Assembly: GCA_964398215.1 (NCBI GenBank)
Contig: CAYNNP010000034.1
Location: 1-39,180, forward strand
DNA from: CAYNNP01 sp964398215
GTDB taxonomy: Bacteria; Planctomycetota; Planctomycetia; Pirellulales; Pirellulaceae
Length of the DNA stretch: 39,180 nt
Direction: 5' to 3'
Shown: piece by piece, positions 1 through 8,390 of the stretch
Layout: each line of letters begins with the position of its first letter
Numbering within the stretch: the stretch's first letter is position 1
Translations under genes and position numbers: made by a program
The notes under the pieces: model-generated
Seen by the model: the letters and a program-made list of their open reading frames with translations, nothing else
What the model was told of the DNA's origin: nothing
Database searches by the model: none

Positions 1-46
1 GGCTCTCAGGCCCGGAGAGGGCCCTCCCCGGCCGCTACCGCGTCCG

Positions 47-68
47 ACCCTCCCGTAAACGGGAGGGT
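47..68. repeat. short perfect hairpin downstream of the catabolic operon
   Basis: Nine-base arms ACCCTCCCG and CGGGAGGGT enclose a four-base TAAA loop. It lies about 95 bases beyond the stop of the last gene of the minus-strand operon. Neither strand has a T tract after the stem, so it is not a canonical intrinsic terminator. It could be an mRNA 3'-end stabiliser or one copy of a dispersed intergenic palindrome. The remaining bases 1-163 show no coding potential that I can support. Confidence 0.5.
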
Positions 69-163
69 GAACAAAATATCGCAATATCAAAACCTAACAC
101 GCCGGAGTACTTCTGTCGGGCAGGAATGCCCAACGTACGTTGAAGAAATGACCCTGCTGTGGG

Positions 164-2251
164 TTAGATAAACCTGTCAATGAAGCGTGGGTCCAGTGGG
201 ATGTCGGAGACTTCGATGTCGCCAATCAAGTCTCGGTGGAGTCGTGAGTCGCGGTCCATCATGAAACGACCAATTTCCGCCCAAGCCGCTTGGAGCTTCG
301 GGGAACTGTCACGACCACTCATCTTCAATTTTGATTCCAAATCCAAGGCCGCAGCTACTTTCAAGTACTCTGGGTTTTCGTCATCCAAGGACAACACAAA
401 GCACATGGACGCTAGGTTGGCGCAGAGCTGATCAAAAATGCCGCCTTCGTCACCAAGCAAGAATGTTTGATCCATGAACGACGTCTGATACTTTGCGATG
501 ATCATCAGAATTCGGCGTCCAAGAATCCGATTGCGTTTCAGAGCCCGTTTGATAAACGTACGCTTGGCTGGAAACAAATTCTGGACATCGCTCAGATCTC
601 CCGTTGACGGCATCAACGATCCAAGCGTCGACTTGGCGGCAAACATCCCGAATTTCCCCATGCTTCCGAGCGCTCGTTTGCCTTGAGCTTGGGCAACACC
701 GATCGGCTGCAGGTACTGACCGCGAATATTTCGCGTCATTGCATTGGGGCCGCCCACGTCTGCCAGCACCGCGTTGGGGCCTTCGTAGACCGTTGCGATG
801 ATGAACTCGTGGATGTTCTCGCCAATGTAATTCTCAATCATATTGTCCGGAATTCCATCGAACGTTGACCCCAGTTTGGCCTCTAGCCGCGAGTACTTTC
901 GACGTTCGTCAGTGTGAACTGAACGGCCACCTTGAATCTGGTAACAATTGATTGCTGTCTGGAGCAAACCCTTGGTCGCATAGACTTTCGCAATCATTCC
1001 TTGCGTTTCATCGCGGACGCCGTTCGCTGCCAAACGAAAACACAGATCACCTAGCGTCCTGCCGGCCAACCCATAGACGGTCGATCGGCCAATCCAAGAC
1101 TGAATTCTTGCCGCGCATCCAATCGGTTTTCCAAACGTGCTGCGAAAGGAAGTCCAGCCACCGCCGTTGGGTTCACCGTCGGCAGCGTTCAGCGCCGGGC
1201 TCTCCGGATTTTCTCGCTGCATCTCTGGGTCAAGGATGATGTGGGCCAAGAGCTTGAACGATTTTGCCGCACTGTTCACGCCGATGCCACCACGGCCCTT
1301 TGCCAAAGAACTGAACGCTTGTGCGAGGCCCTTGCTGGGAGGTCCCAACAGGTTTTTTGCAGGTAAGCGATAATCTGACAAACGGAAGCGTGCGTTCCAC
1401 AAATAATCAAACGCCGTTAGATCATTGCGCTTCATCGAAAAGTTATCATCGTCGGCCGCGGGGACTTCAAAGATCAGCATCCCCGAATCGCGTCCTGGTT
1501 TCAGGTCATGCCCCTCAAGCTTTACAATCAAAACGCAAATCCCGCCGTAGATCACATTGGTGATCGGCCATTTGACTCCGTTGACGATGTATTGATCACC
1601 CTCCAATCGCGCAGTCATGGACAGCTTGCTTGGGTCGGCGCCGACACCGGGTTCGGTCAACGCAAACGAGCCCAACAGTTCGCCAGCAGCCATCTTTGGC
1701 AGGTAATACTGTTTTTGTTCATCAGTTCCGAAATCCAAAATCGGTGTCACTGGCCCCAGAAAGTTGTGGACCTCGAACATCACCGCAAGATCAGGATGCA
1801 CAAACGTCAGTGCTCGCAGAAGTGGCCCAAGGTCACCGAGTTTTGCGCCGCTGCCGCCGTATTGTTCGGGAATCGCCAACCCAAAGAATCCGCATTCGGC
1901 GAGCCCTGAAATCACTTCAGAATGGAACAACATCCGTTCGTTGTCCAGCAGAGTCCCTGCCTTCTTTCGCTTGAGCAGAAAATCGAGCGAGTCACCCATG
2001 ACCTTGGCGACTTTTGTGCTTGGCGAAAACTTGCCTGCATAAAACTCTCGGGCCTTGCCGGTTCCAAACAGCGAAGCCAGCGTCGGAGCTTCGCCGCTGA
2101 ACTGCGTTTCTGCGGAACTGTCAGCGTCGTCCAGCGTCGACAAAGCCGCTATCTCGTCGGCAGACTTTCCTGCCTGCTGCAAGATCAGCGCTATGGCTTC
2201 GTCATTCTGTTGATCGTCGTCGATGACTGTATCCGTTGTTTTTTCAATCAT
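164..2251 (-). CDS. large acyl-CoA dehydrogenase family protein
   Basis: FAD-dependent acyl-CoA dehydrogenase, 695 residues, expected to introduce the alpha-beta double bond into an acyl-CoA. The family core is visible: ALTEPGVGAD (about 197-206) matches the usual (I/L)TEPG-G-D substrate/FAD loop, TFGKPIG is near 372-378, and VYEGPNAV (488-495) carries a Glu at the position of the catalytic base in medium-chain enzymes (Glu490). It is far longer than the usual 380 residues. It has about 100 extra N-terminal residues, an insertion around 343-370, and about 190 residues after the YEG motif, as in long acyl-CoA dehydrogenases. Start ATG at 2251. It is the last gene of the operon, 45 bp after prpD. 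From context the substrate may be a branched short-chain acyl-CoA made by the 2-oxoacid dehydrogenase at the operon's head; this is inference. The fold is certain, the substrate is not. Confidence 0.88.
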   Translation of the reverse strand: MIEKTTDTVIDDDQQNDEAIALILQQAGKSADEIAALSTLDDADSSAETQFSGEAPTLASLFGTGKAREFYAGKFSPSTKVAKVMGDSLDFLLKRKKAGTLLDNERMLFHSEVISGLAECGFFGLAIPEQYGGSGAKLGDLGPLLRALTFVHPDLAVMFEVHNFLGPVTPILDFGTDEQKQYYLPKMAAGELLGSFALTEPGVGADPSKLSMTARLEGDQYIVNGVKWPITNVIYGGICVLIVKLEGHDLKPGRDSGMLIFEVPAADDDNFSMKRNDLTAFDYLWNARFRLSDYRLPAKNLLGPPSKGLAQAFSSLAKGRGGIGVNSAAKSFKLLAHIILDPEMQRENPESPALNAADGEPNGGGWTSFRSTFGKPIGCAARIQSWIGRSTVYGLAGRTLGDLCFRLAANGVRDETQGMIAKVYATKGLLQTAINCYQIQGGRSVHTDERRKYSRLEAKLGSTFDGIPDNMIENYIGENIHEFIIATVYEGPNAVLADVGGPNAMTRNIRGQYLQPIGVAQAQGKRALGSMGKFGMFAAKSTLGSLMPSTGDLSDVQNLFPAKRTFIKRALKRNRILGRRILMIIAKYQTSFMDQTFLLGDEGGIFDQLCANLASMCFVLSLDDENPEYLKVAAALDLESKLKMSGRDSSPKLQAAWAEIGRFMMDRDSRLHRDLIGDIEVSDIPLDPRFIDRFI

Positions 2252-2296
2252 GATTGGTCCAAAAGTAGTTTGTTTTCGCCAACACGTTTTGCAGTG

Positions 2297-3772
2297 TTAA
2301 GAATCACGGTGCCATAAATCGACGAACTCATTGATCTGCATTTCATCAAAACATCCAGGTTCGTCGATCCAGCGGCACAAACGGTCGCATTGTTCGTTGG
2401 GTAAATGACTGGCTACGCTGCTTCGGAACTTGTCCTGGATAATCGGCACCGCTTCATCACGGCGTCGGCGATGACCCAGTGGATAGTGCATTTCTACCTG
2501 ATCCGTTGATGTTCCGTCAGTAAAGAAAACCTGGATCGCGTTTGCAATGGAGCGTTTGTCAGGATCCAAGTAATCTGTCGAGTAAGTCTTGTTTTCGGTG
2601 ACTTGCATCAAGGATCGTAGTCGATCGATTCGCGAGTCCGCCGCGTTTTCATCGTCATAGTCTGCCGCTTGCAAGTCACCTTTCAGTAATCCCACTGCAA
2701 CCATGAACTGCAAACAGTGATCCCGGTCGGCTGGATTGTGCAGCGGCCCGCTTTTGCTGATGATTCGGACTGCCGATTCTTGAGTTGCTATCTCAATACG
2801 CTCGATGCTATCGATACGATCGATGATTTCAGGATGCAACTTCACGGCTACTTCAACGGCCGTTTGTGCATGGAACTCGGCTGGATACGAAACCTTGAAC
2901 AAGATGTTGTCCATGACGTAGCTGTCCAGGTCGCGTTTCAGCACAATCGGGTTGGATCCAAATAGAACATCCTGGAATCCCCACTTCGGTGCACTCAGTA
3001 TGCTTGGGTATTCGCGCTCGCCACGCATCGCCATCATGGCCAGCCAAACACCACGCCGCGTTGCATCACCAGCCGCCCAGCTTTTCCTGGATCCAGTATT
3101 CGGAGCATGGCGATACGTTCGCAGTGCGCCGCCGTCAGCAAATGCGTTCGTCAATGCGCTGACCACCTGATCCTTGTTGGAGCCCAGCATTGCAGCGGCA
3201 ACAGCCGTCGTCGCTACGCGAACCAATAACACATGGTCCAGGCCAACACGATTGAAAGAGTTTTCCAGCGCCAAAACTCCTTGGACTTCGTAAGCTTTGA
3301 TGAACATTTCCAGCAATGTTCTCATGTTCATCGCACGCGGCACGATGCCGTTATCTTGAGTCCCCGCAGCGGATCCAGCAAGCTGCGCCACATAGGATCC
3401 TACAGGCAGCAATCCGCCAAGGTTATCGGAGGGGTGACCCCACTCGGCCGCCAACCATGTGTCGTTAAAATCCAACCATCGAACGATCGCGCCAAGATTG
3501 AATGCGGCTTGCAGCGGGTCCAGTCGCCAGTTGGTGCCAGGCACCAAGCATCCATCTGCCATCTGAGCACCAGGCACGATCGGCCCAAGCACTCTTTGGC
3601 ATTTCGGATCGGTCAACGCAAGCATGCCGCAGCCCAGCGCATCCATCATGCACAAGCGGGCGGTGTTGATCGATTCATCGCTGAACGACGGGTTACTTAA
3701 AACGTATTCAGCCAGGGTATCGATGACGGCATCAACAGCGCACCGTTCGTTATCGTCAAATTGGTGATTCAT
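2297..3772 (-). CDS. prpD: 2-methylcitrate dehydratase
   Basis: MmgE/PrpD-family protein of 491 residues, close to the 483 of E. coli PrpD. It converts 2-methylcitrate to 2-methyl-cis-aconitate in the cytoplasmic methylcitrate cycle. Blocks that match PrpD as I remember it include LDFNDTWLAAEWGHPSDN, ALENSFNRVGLDHVLL, RTYRHAPNTGSRKSWAAGDA and NPADRDHC. This level of match supports PrpD proper rather than the looser MmgE group. Start ATG at 3772 gives the expected N-terminus; no strong ribosome binding site is obvious. It lies 59 bp after prpC and completes a prpB-prpC-prpD set. The 2-methylaconitate isomerase/AcnD variant is not present, as expected when prpD is. Confidence 0.93.
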   Translation of the reverse strand: MNHQFDDNERCAVDAVIDTLAEYVLSNPSFSDESINTARLCMMDALGCGMLALTDPKCQRVLGPIVPGAQMADGCLVPGTNWRLDPLQAAFNLGAIVRWLDFNDTWLAAEWGHPSDNLGGLLPVGSYVAQLAGSAAGTQDNGIVPRAMNMRTLLEMFIKAYEVQGVLALENSFNRVGLDHVLLVRVATTAVAAAMLGSNKDQVVSALTNAFADGGALRTYRHAPNTGSRKSWAAGDATRRGVWLAMMAMRGEREYPSILSAPKWGFQDVLFGSNPIVLKRDLDSYVMDNILFKVSYPAEFHAQTAVEVAVKLHPEIIDRIDSIERIEIATQESAVRIISKSGPLHNPADRDHCLQFMVAVGLLKGDLQAADYDDENAADSRIDRLRSLMQVTENKTYSTDYLDPDKRSIANAIQVFFTDGTSTDQVEMHYPLGHRRRRDEAVPIIQDKFRSSVASHLPNEQCDRLCRWIDEPGCFDEMQINEFVDLWHRDS

Positions 3773-3831
3773 TTATGGGTGGATCAAAAGGTTGGAAAAG
3801 TACGAGATTTACCTAATTGCCAGCACAGTTT

Positions 3832-4947
3832 TTAACGCTTGTCGATTGGAACATACGGTCGCGGTTCGGGGCCGGTGTACTGTGAACTTGGGCGGATCAA
3901 GCGATTGTCAGAACGTTGTTCGATGACGTGTGCTGCCCAGCCAGTCGTTCGGCTGATTACAAAAATCGGCGTGAACATGGCCGTTGGGATTCCCAAAAAG
4001 TTGTACATCGACGCGGCGTAGAAATCGAGATTCGGAAACAGCTTCTTTTCGCGCCGCATCACCGATTCAATTCGTTCGGACACTGAGTACAAACGTCCGT
4101 CAGTACCTTCGCTTAACCGTTTTGACCACTGTTGAATGATGTCGCTACGTGGATCGTTAACCTTGTAGACACGATGTCCAAAACCCATGATCTTTGCCTT
4201 TGCCGATAGCGCGTCCATGATTCCCTTTTCGGCTTGATCTGAATCGGCATACTGATCGATCAGCTCCATCGCCGCTTCGTTCGCACCGCCATGCAAAGGA
4301 CCGCGCAAGGTACCAATCGCGCTGGTGATCGCAGAATAGAAATCCGAAAGTGTTGACGTCGTAATCCTGGCTGCAAATGTCGACGCATTGAATTCGTGCT
4401 CGGCATACAGCATCAACGAAACATCCATTGCTTGCGTATGGATTTCGGTTGGTGCTTCGCCGTGCAGTAGGGTCAGAAAATGTGCGGCTGTTGAATCCGC
4501 GCCCGTGCGTTCATCGATTCGCGTCTGAGAATTCTGAAACTTGTACCAATACACCAACATCGACGGAAACGATGCAATCAAGCGATCCGCAATGTCGTTT
4601 TGGTTTCGGTTGGTCGACTCCGGTTCCAAATTACCCAGAAAGCTACAACCCGTTCGCAGCACGTCCATCGGATGCGCGTCGCCAGGAATTCTTTCCAAGA
4701 CTTCCTTTAGCAAGTCGGGCAAGTCACGCAGCGAACGCAGCCGTTCTCGATACGCAGTCAATTGGTCGATCGTTGGCAACTGACCGTACAGCAGCAGGTA
4801 CGCAACTTCCTCGAAACAAGAATGCTTGCACAAGTCAGCGATACCGTACCCGCGATACGTCAACCCAACGCCTTCGACACCGACAGTGCAAAGCGTCGTC
4901 GTACCAGCGGTGACACCCGCCAGCCCTCGTGTATCGGTCGTCTTCAT
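3832..4947 (-). CDS. prpC: 2-methylcitrate synthase
   Basis: Citrate-synthase family enzyme of 371 residues that condenses propionyl-CoA with oxaloacetate to 2-methylcitrate. The N-terminal pattern GLAGVTAGTTTLCTVG...YRGYGIADL, HPMDVLRTG, LYAEHEFNAS, LRGPLHGGANE, IMGFGHRVY, and a C-terminus with TGWAAHVIEQR and RPSSQYTGPE all resemble PrpC more than GltA. The His of HGGANE, the His of GFGHRVY and an Asp in FPNLDFY supply the catalytic triad. The reading frame extends upstream to 5025, but I place the start at ATG 4947: it begins MKTTDTRG, has GGAGAA just upstream, and sits one base after the prpB stop, suggesting translational coupling. Confidence 0.93.
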   Translation of the reverse strand: MKTTDTRGLAGVTAGTTTLCTVGVEGVGLTYRGYGIADLCKHSCFEEVAYLLLYGQLPTIDQLTAYRERLRSLRDLPDLLKEVLERIPGDAHPMDVLRTGCSFLGNLEPESTNRNQNDIADRLIASFPSMLVYWYKFQNSQTRIDERTGADSTAAHFLTLLHGEAPTEIHTQAMDVSLMLYAEHEFNASTFAARITTSTLSDFYSAITSAIGTLRGPLHGGANEAAMELIDQYADSDQAEKGIMDALSAKAKIMGFGHRVYKVNDPRSDIIQQWSKRLSEGTDGRLYSVSERIESVMRREKKLFPNLDFYAASMYNFLGIPTAMFTPIFVISRTTGWAAHVIEQRSDNRLIRPSSQYTGPEPRPYVPIDKR

Positions 4948-4948
4948 T

Positions 4949-5836
4949 TCATTCTCCCCGTTCGAGTGCTTCGTCCAGTTCACGTTCTTGCTGGTAGTAA
5001 TCCAAGGTCTTGTACAGTTCGTCACGCGTTTGCATTTCGCTCAACAAGGACTCCTGCGAACCCTCCGCGAGCAGCGTCCGGTAGACCATCTCTGCTGCTC
5101 GGCTCATCGCGCGAAATGCGGTCAACGGATAAAGCGCAAGTTCAACGCCGACACTGTGAAGCTGTTGACGATTGAACAACGGTGTCATGCCAAACTCGGT
5201 CATGTTTGCCAAGACGGGGACGGGAATCGCGTTGCAGAAAGATTCGTATTCGTTCAATTCTTTCATGGCTTCAGCAAAGATCATATCCGCGCCAGCCTCA
5301 CGATAGGCGTGCGCGCGGTCGATCGCAGCCTCTAATCCTTCGACGCCGTATGCATCCGTTCGAGCCATCACAACGAACCCGTCGTCGTCCCGAGCATCAA
5401 CCGCAGCCTTGATTCGATCGCATGCCGTTTGGGTATCGACCAGCACTTTGCCCGAGCGATGCCCGCACCGTTTCTTTGGGATTTGGTCTTCCAAGTGACA
5501 GCCCGCGACATTGGCTGCGCAAAGTTCTTTGATCGTCTGCGCGACGCCTCCCGGTTCGTCTTCCCAGCCTGTGTCGGCATCAACCAACAGTGGAAGCTCG
5601 ACTGACGAAGTGATCCGTCGCGCGTCTTCCAGAACGTTGGCGCGAGTCGTCATGCCAAGATCTGGAATTCCGAATGATGCGTTCGCGGCTGCGGCTCCTG
5701 ACAAATAGATCGCCTTGAAACCCGCGTCCTTGGCCAGCAGTGCGCAGTAAGCGTTGATGGTCCCAGCGATCTGCAGCGGCGCGTGGTCAGCAACCAACTT
5801 TCGCAGGATGGCTCCTTGACTAGTTTGATTGCTCAT
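4949..5836 (-). CDS. prpB: 2-methylisocitrate lyase
   Basis: Isocitrate lyase/PEP mutase superfamily enzyme, 295 residues from ATG 5836. It cleaves 2-methylisocitrate to pyruvate and succinate, the last step of the methylcitrate cycle. The KKRCGH signature is at 121-126 with the catalytic Cys124. LVDADTGW, HLEDQ, MARTDAYGVEGLEAAIDRA, ANMTEFG and YPLTAFRAM are typical of PrpB. The frame continues upstream to 5905, but the first 23 residues have no counterpart in the family and would lie inside the preceding gene. The chosen start MSNQTSQG matches the usual PrpB N-terminus and overlaps the end of the hydratase gene by 17 bp. Confidence 0.94.
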   Translation of the reverse strand: MSNQTSQGAILRKLVADHAPLQIAGTINAYCALLAKDAGFKAIYLSGAAAANASFGIPDLGMTTRANVLEDARRITSSVELPLLVDADTGWEDEPGGVAQTIKELCAANVAGCHLEDQIPKKRCGHRSGKVLVDTQTACDRIKAAVDARDDDGFVVMARTDAYGVEGLEAAIDRAHAYREAGADMIFAEAMKELNEYESFCNAIPVPVLANMTEFGMTPLFNRQQLHSVGVELALYPLTAFRAMSRAAEMVYRTLLAEGSQESLLSEMQTRDELYKTLDYYQQERELDEALERGE

Positions 5837-6623
5837 CTGAAGCTCCAGCCTGCGGAAGTTGCCAACTTGGTGGTCGCTTTTCAAAGAATGCTGCAAAACC
5901 CTCACGAGCTTCTTCTGAATCGCGTGCGGCCAAATGGCCGTCGAGTGCTTGGGAGATTTGATCGCGAAAATCTTTGCCCGTGAATTGGTTCACAGCGTGT
6001 TTTGAAAGCTCGACAGCCTTGGGCCCACCTAGCAGAACTTTCTGAGCCAATTCCTGCGCCCGATCGAACGATTTCCCGGCTTCGCAAACATAGTTGACCA
6101 AACCGATTTGTTCCGCGCGAGCCGCATCAAAAATTTCGCCCAGCAACAACAGTTCGCGCGCCGTTCGGCGCGATACCTGAGTACACAAAAGCCCCAAGAC
6201 CAATGCTGCTACCAATCCACGATGGACTTCGGGGTAGCCCATTTTCGTACCCGATTCTGCGACCACGATATCGCAGGCCGACATCAAACCGGCACCTCCA
6301 GCGATCGCAGCACCATGAACAGCAGCGATCGTGATCAAACGCGAATCGTAAACCGTCTGCAACATCTCGCCGACCAGCTTGGCCGACTTCATCGCGTCAT
6401 CAGTTTTCGCTGCCTCGGCAAGATCCAGCCCGGCGCAAAACACACGGCCAGCGCCTCTGATTATCAAGACGCGTTTGGATTCGTCTCGCTCAATCGTTTT
6501 GATGTTGTCGCACAACTCGCGCATCAAATCGCAGCTCAATGCGTTGCGTTTTTCCGGCCGATTCAGAGTCAGCACGCAGACTTTATCTGAAAGGTTTTCA
6601 AGGGTTATCAGTGTTTCGGTCAT
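5820..6623 (-). CDS. enoyl-CoA hydratase/isomerase family protein (LiuC/AtuE-like)
   Basis: Crotonase-fold protein, 267 residues from ATG 6623 (the frame extends to 6716 but MTETLITLENL is the natural start). It shows VLTLNRPEKRNAL at the N-terminus, the oxyanion-hole segments RVFCAGLDL and HGAAIAGGAGLMSACDI, and MGYPEVHRGL with the conserved second Glu. The first catalytic Glu of classical hydratases (in GGGxELA) is replaced by Gly (GGAGLMSA). That pattern is seen in methylglutaconyl-CoA or isohexenylglutaconyl-CoA hydratases of the Liu/Atu type. Its position after a carboxyltransferase and AtuA genes fits that role. I infer hydration of a carboxylated enoyl-CoA; the fold is sure, the substrate is not. 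Confidence 0.85.
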   Translation of the reverse strand: MTETLITLENLSDKVCVLTLNRPEKRNALSCDLMRELCDNIKTIERDESKRVLIIRGAGRVFCAGLDLAEAAKTDDAMKSAKLVGEMLQTVYDSRLITIAAVHGAAIAGGAGLMSACDIVVAESGTKMGYPEVHRGLVAALVLGLLCTQVSRRTARELLLLGEIFDAARAEQIGLVNYVCEAGKSFDRAQELAQKVLLGGPKAVELSKHAVNQFTGKDFRDQISQALDGHLAARDSEEAREGFAAFFEKRPPSWQLPQAGASDEQSN

Positions 6624-6666
6624 CTTGTTTTGTAAATAAGCGAAATCGTAGGTCGCGAAACGGTAA

Positions 6667-7029
6667 TCATTCGTCTGCTTGATGTTCGTTCTTGCAAGCA
6701 ACCAGCGTGTTGTCATCCACCGAAACCATCATCGTCAACAAGGCTTGTCCCAGGGCTTTTCCTTGCGCATCAATCGCAAGCGATCGGCTGCCGCCTTTGC
6801 CCAAGACGCCATGCAGCATGAAGTTGAATGCCCATAGGTTTGGCATTTCGTAACGCACGACTCTTGTCACCGGCATGTTGCCAAAGAACTCCATCACGTG
6901 AGCTTCGGTAACTTGTTTTTGCAAAACCTGGTAGCCCGCTTCGGTGAATGCGATCAGGCCGATATTTGCACTGCTGCCTTTGTCGCCGCTGCGGGCGTAA
7001 GCAATCTCTTTCAATGGGATCGATTTCAT
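6667..7029 (-). CDS. AtuA C-terminal-domain-like protein
   Basis: Small protein of 120 residues matching, from memory, the C-terminal domain of AtuA/DUF1446 proteins. It opens with a pattern typical of that domain: LKEIAYARSGDKGSSANIGL. In many bacteria this domain is fused to the AtuA body; here it is a separate gene whose start overlaps the end of the larger part by 4 bp (ATGA), so the two are probably translated together and act as a complex. Its biochemical function is unknown even in Pseudomonas, where atuA is needed for acyclic terpene use. No signal peptide or membrane segment. Confidence 0.8.
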   Translation of the reverse strand: MKSIPLKEIAYARSGDKGSSANIGLIAFTEAGYQVLQKQVTEAHVMEFFGNMPVTRVVRYEMPNLWAFNFMLHGVLGKGGSRSLAIDAQGKALGQALLTMMVSVDDNTLVACKNEHQADE

Positions 7030-8390
7030 ACTTCAATCACCTCCACATTCATTTGGACGGCTTTTTTATCAATCAAGCAAGGCCAATAACCATACGTTTC
7101 TGAAACGCGGGGCCGACCTCCGGCGTAACCTGTTGTTCCCTGTGGTCCACAACAAACAAGCGACGTCCAGTCGGAAGCGAATTGCGAAACGACATCACGA
7201 TTTGGGTCCGCGACGGACACCCGCAAAACGACTTCCATCAGATCGTCGCGTTGCAATGCTGGGATTGGAACCGTTGCACCGGCACCCAGGCATTCAACAC
7301 GTGATTCGGCAGCTTTTTTGCCCTGCGATTCCAAGCGGTCAAGCACAATTTGCCCAGCACGTTTTGCTTTCGTCACAGCATGCTCGCCAAATATTACTAG
7401 GCTTCCCGATGCGTGGTATCCGACATGCTGCGTCGCGCTGACCTTCAGTGTTCGCGGCGGAGGCGATCCTTTCGCGCCCGATACGTGCACGCGATCATTG
7501 CCCAAATCGTCCAGTGTTAGCGACAAAAACGACACGCTGCAATCGGGGCTCAAGTAGTTCCCAGGGTCGCCCAATTCGTACAACAATTGTTCTTTTACGG
7601 TTCGCAGATTGACGCGCCCGCTGGTGCCGGCCGCTTTGGTTACCACACAAGCGCCCAAATCGTCGACTTCGATGATTGGATAACCGATTTTATCGACTTC
7701 ATCCAGTTCCAACCAATTGGTGCTGATACCACCAGTGACTTGAGTTCCGCATTCGATCAAGTGTCCGGCAACGGTTGCGCCAGCCAGTTTGTCGTATTCG
7801 CCCAGCGACCAACCATGCGCATGAGCACATGGAGCGACGACCATGCTGGGGTCGGCGACGCGTCCCGTAATCACTAAATCGCAACCGGCAGCCAAGGCTT
7901 CGACCATCGACGCGGCGCCGACGTATGCATTGCTGGTAATCAGTGATGCGCCGTGATCACCAAGCGGTTCACCGGTATCCAAGTTTTGAAAATCTGGCAT
8001 GTCGCCGTTGTTTTCTCGCATGATTGGCAATACAGAATCACCAGTCACGACCCCGATCTTCAGCCCAGTGCAACCGGCCGCTGCTAGGACTTTGGCACAT
8101 GCCTCCGCACATTTCCGTGGTGCAAGACCGCCAGCGTTTGCGATCACACGCACCTTTGAACCGTCTTTCCAGTATGGTGCGATCGACTCGACGACCTTGA
8201 CGAAATCCAACGGAAAGCCAAGCTCGGGTTTGCGACTCTGTTGCTTGGCCAAAATCGACATCGATACTTCAGCCAGATAATCCAACGTCAAGTAATCGAT
8301 TTCGGGATCATGGCGCAGCATGTCAGCGGCAGCACGCGTGTAGTCTCCCCAGAAGGCTTGGACGTTGGCGATGCGAATAGGCTTGTTCAT
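7026..8390 (-). CDS. acyclic terpene utilisation AtuA-family protein (DUF1446)
   Basis: Cytoplasmic protein of 454 residues of the AtuA/DUF1446 family. Recognised from KPIRIANVQAFWGDYTRAA at the N-terminus, DYLTLDYLAEVSM, VRVIANAGGLAPRKCAEA, DLVITGRVADPSMVVAPC, HLIECGTQVTGG and a Gly-rich stretch near VSGAKGSPPP. In Pseudomonas, atuA lies with the genes for geranyl-CoA carboxylase and is required for citronellol/geraniol growth, but its reaction is not established. Here it directly follows the carboxyltransferase gene (4-bp overlap) and precedes its own detached C-terminal domain. I infer a role in handling the carboxylated acyl-CoA; whether terpenes, leucine or another compound is the source cannot be told from sequence. 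Confidence 0.85.
   Translation of the reverse strand: MNKPIRIANVQAFWGDYTRAAADMLRHDPEIDYLTLDYLAEVSMSILAKQQSRKPELGFPLDFVKVVESIAPYWKDGSKVRVIANAGGLAPRKCAEACAKVLAAAGCTGLKIGVVTGDSVLPIMRENNGDMPDFQNLDTGEPLGDHGASLITSNAYVGAASMVEALAAGCDLVITGRVADPSMVVAPCAHAHGWSLGEYDKLAGATVAGHLIECGTQVTGGISTNWLELDEVDKIGYPIIEVDDLGACVVTKAAGTSGRVNLRTVKEQLLYELGDPGNYLSPDCSVSFLSLTLDDLGNDRVHVSGAKGSPPPRTLKVSATQHVGYHASGSLVIFGEHAVTKAKRAGQIVLDRLESQGKKAAESRVECLGAGATVPIPALQRDDLMEVVLRVSVADPNRDVVSQFASDWTSLVCCGPQGTTGYAGGRPRVSETYGYWPCLIDKKAVQMNVEVIEV

Noticed and set aside
47..68. The hairpin as an intrinsic terminator of the catabolic operon.
   Set aside because: The stem is perfect but no T tract follows on the minus strand, so I list it only as a hairpin/repeat.
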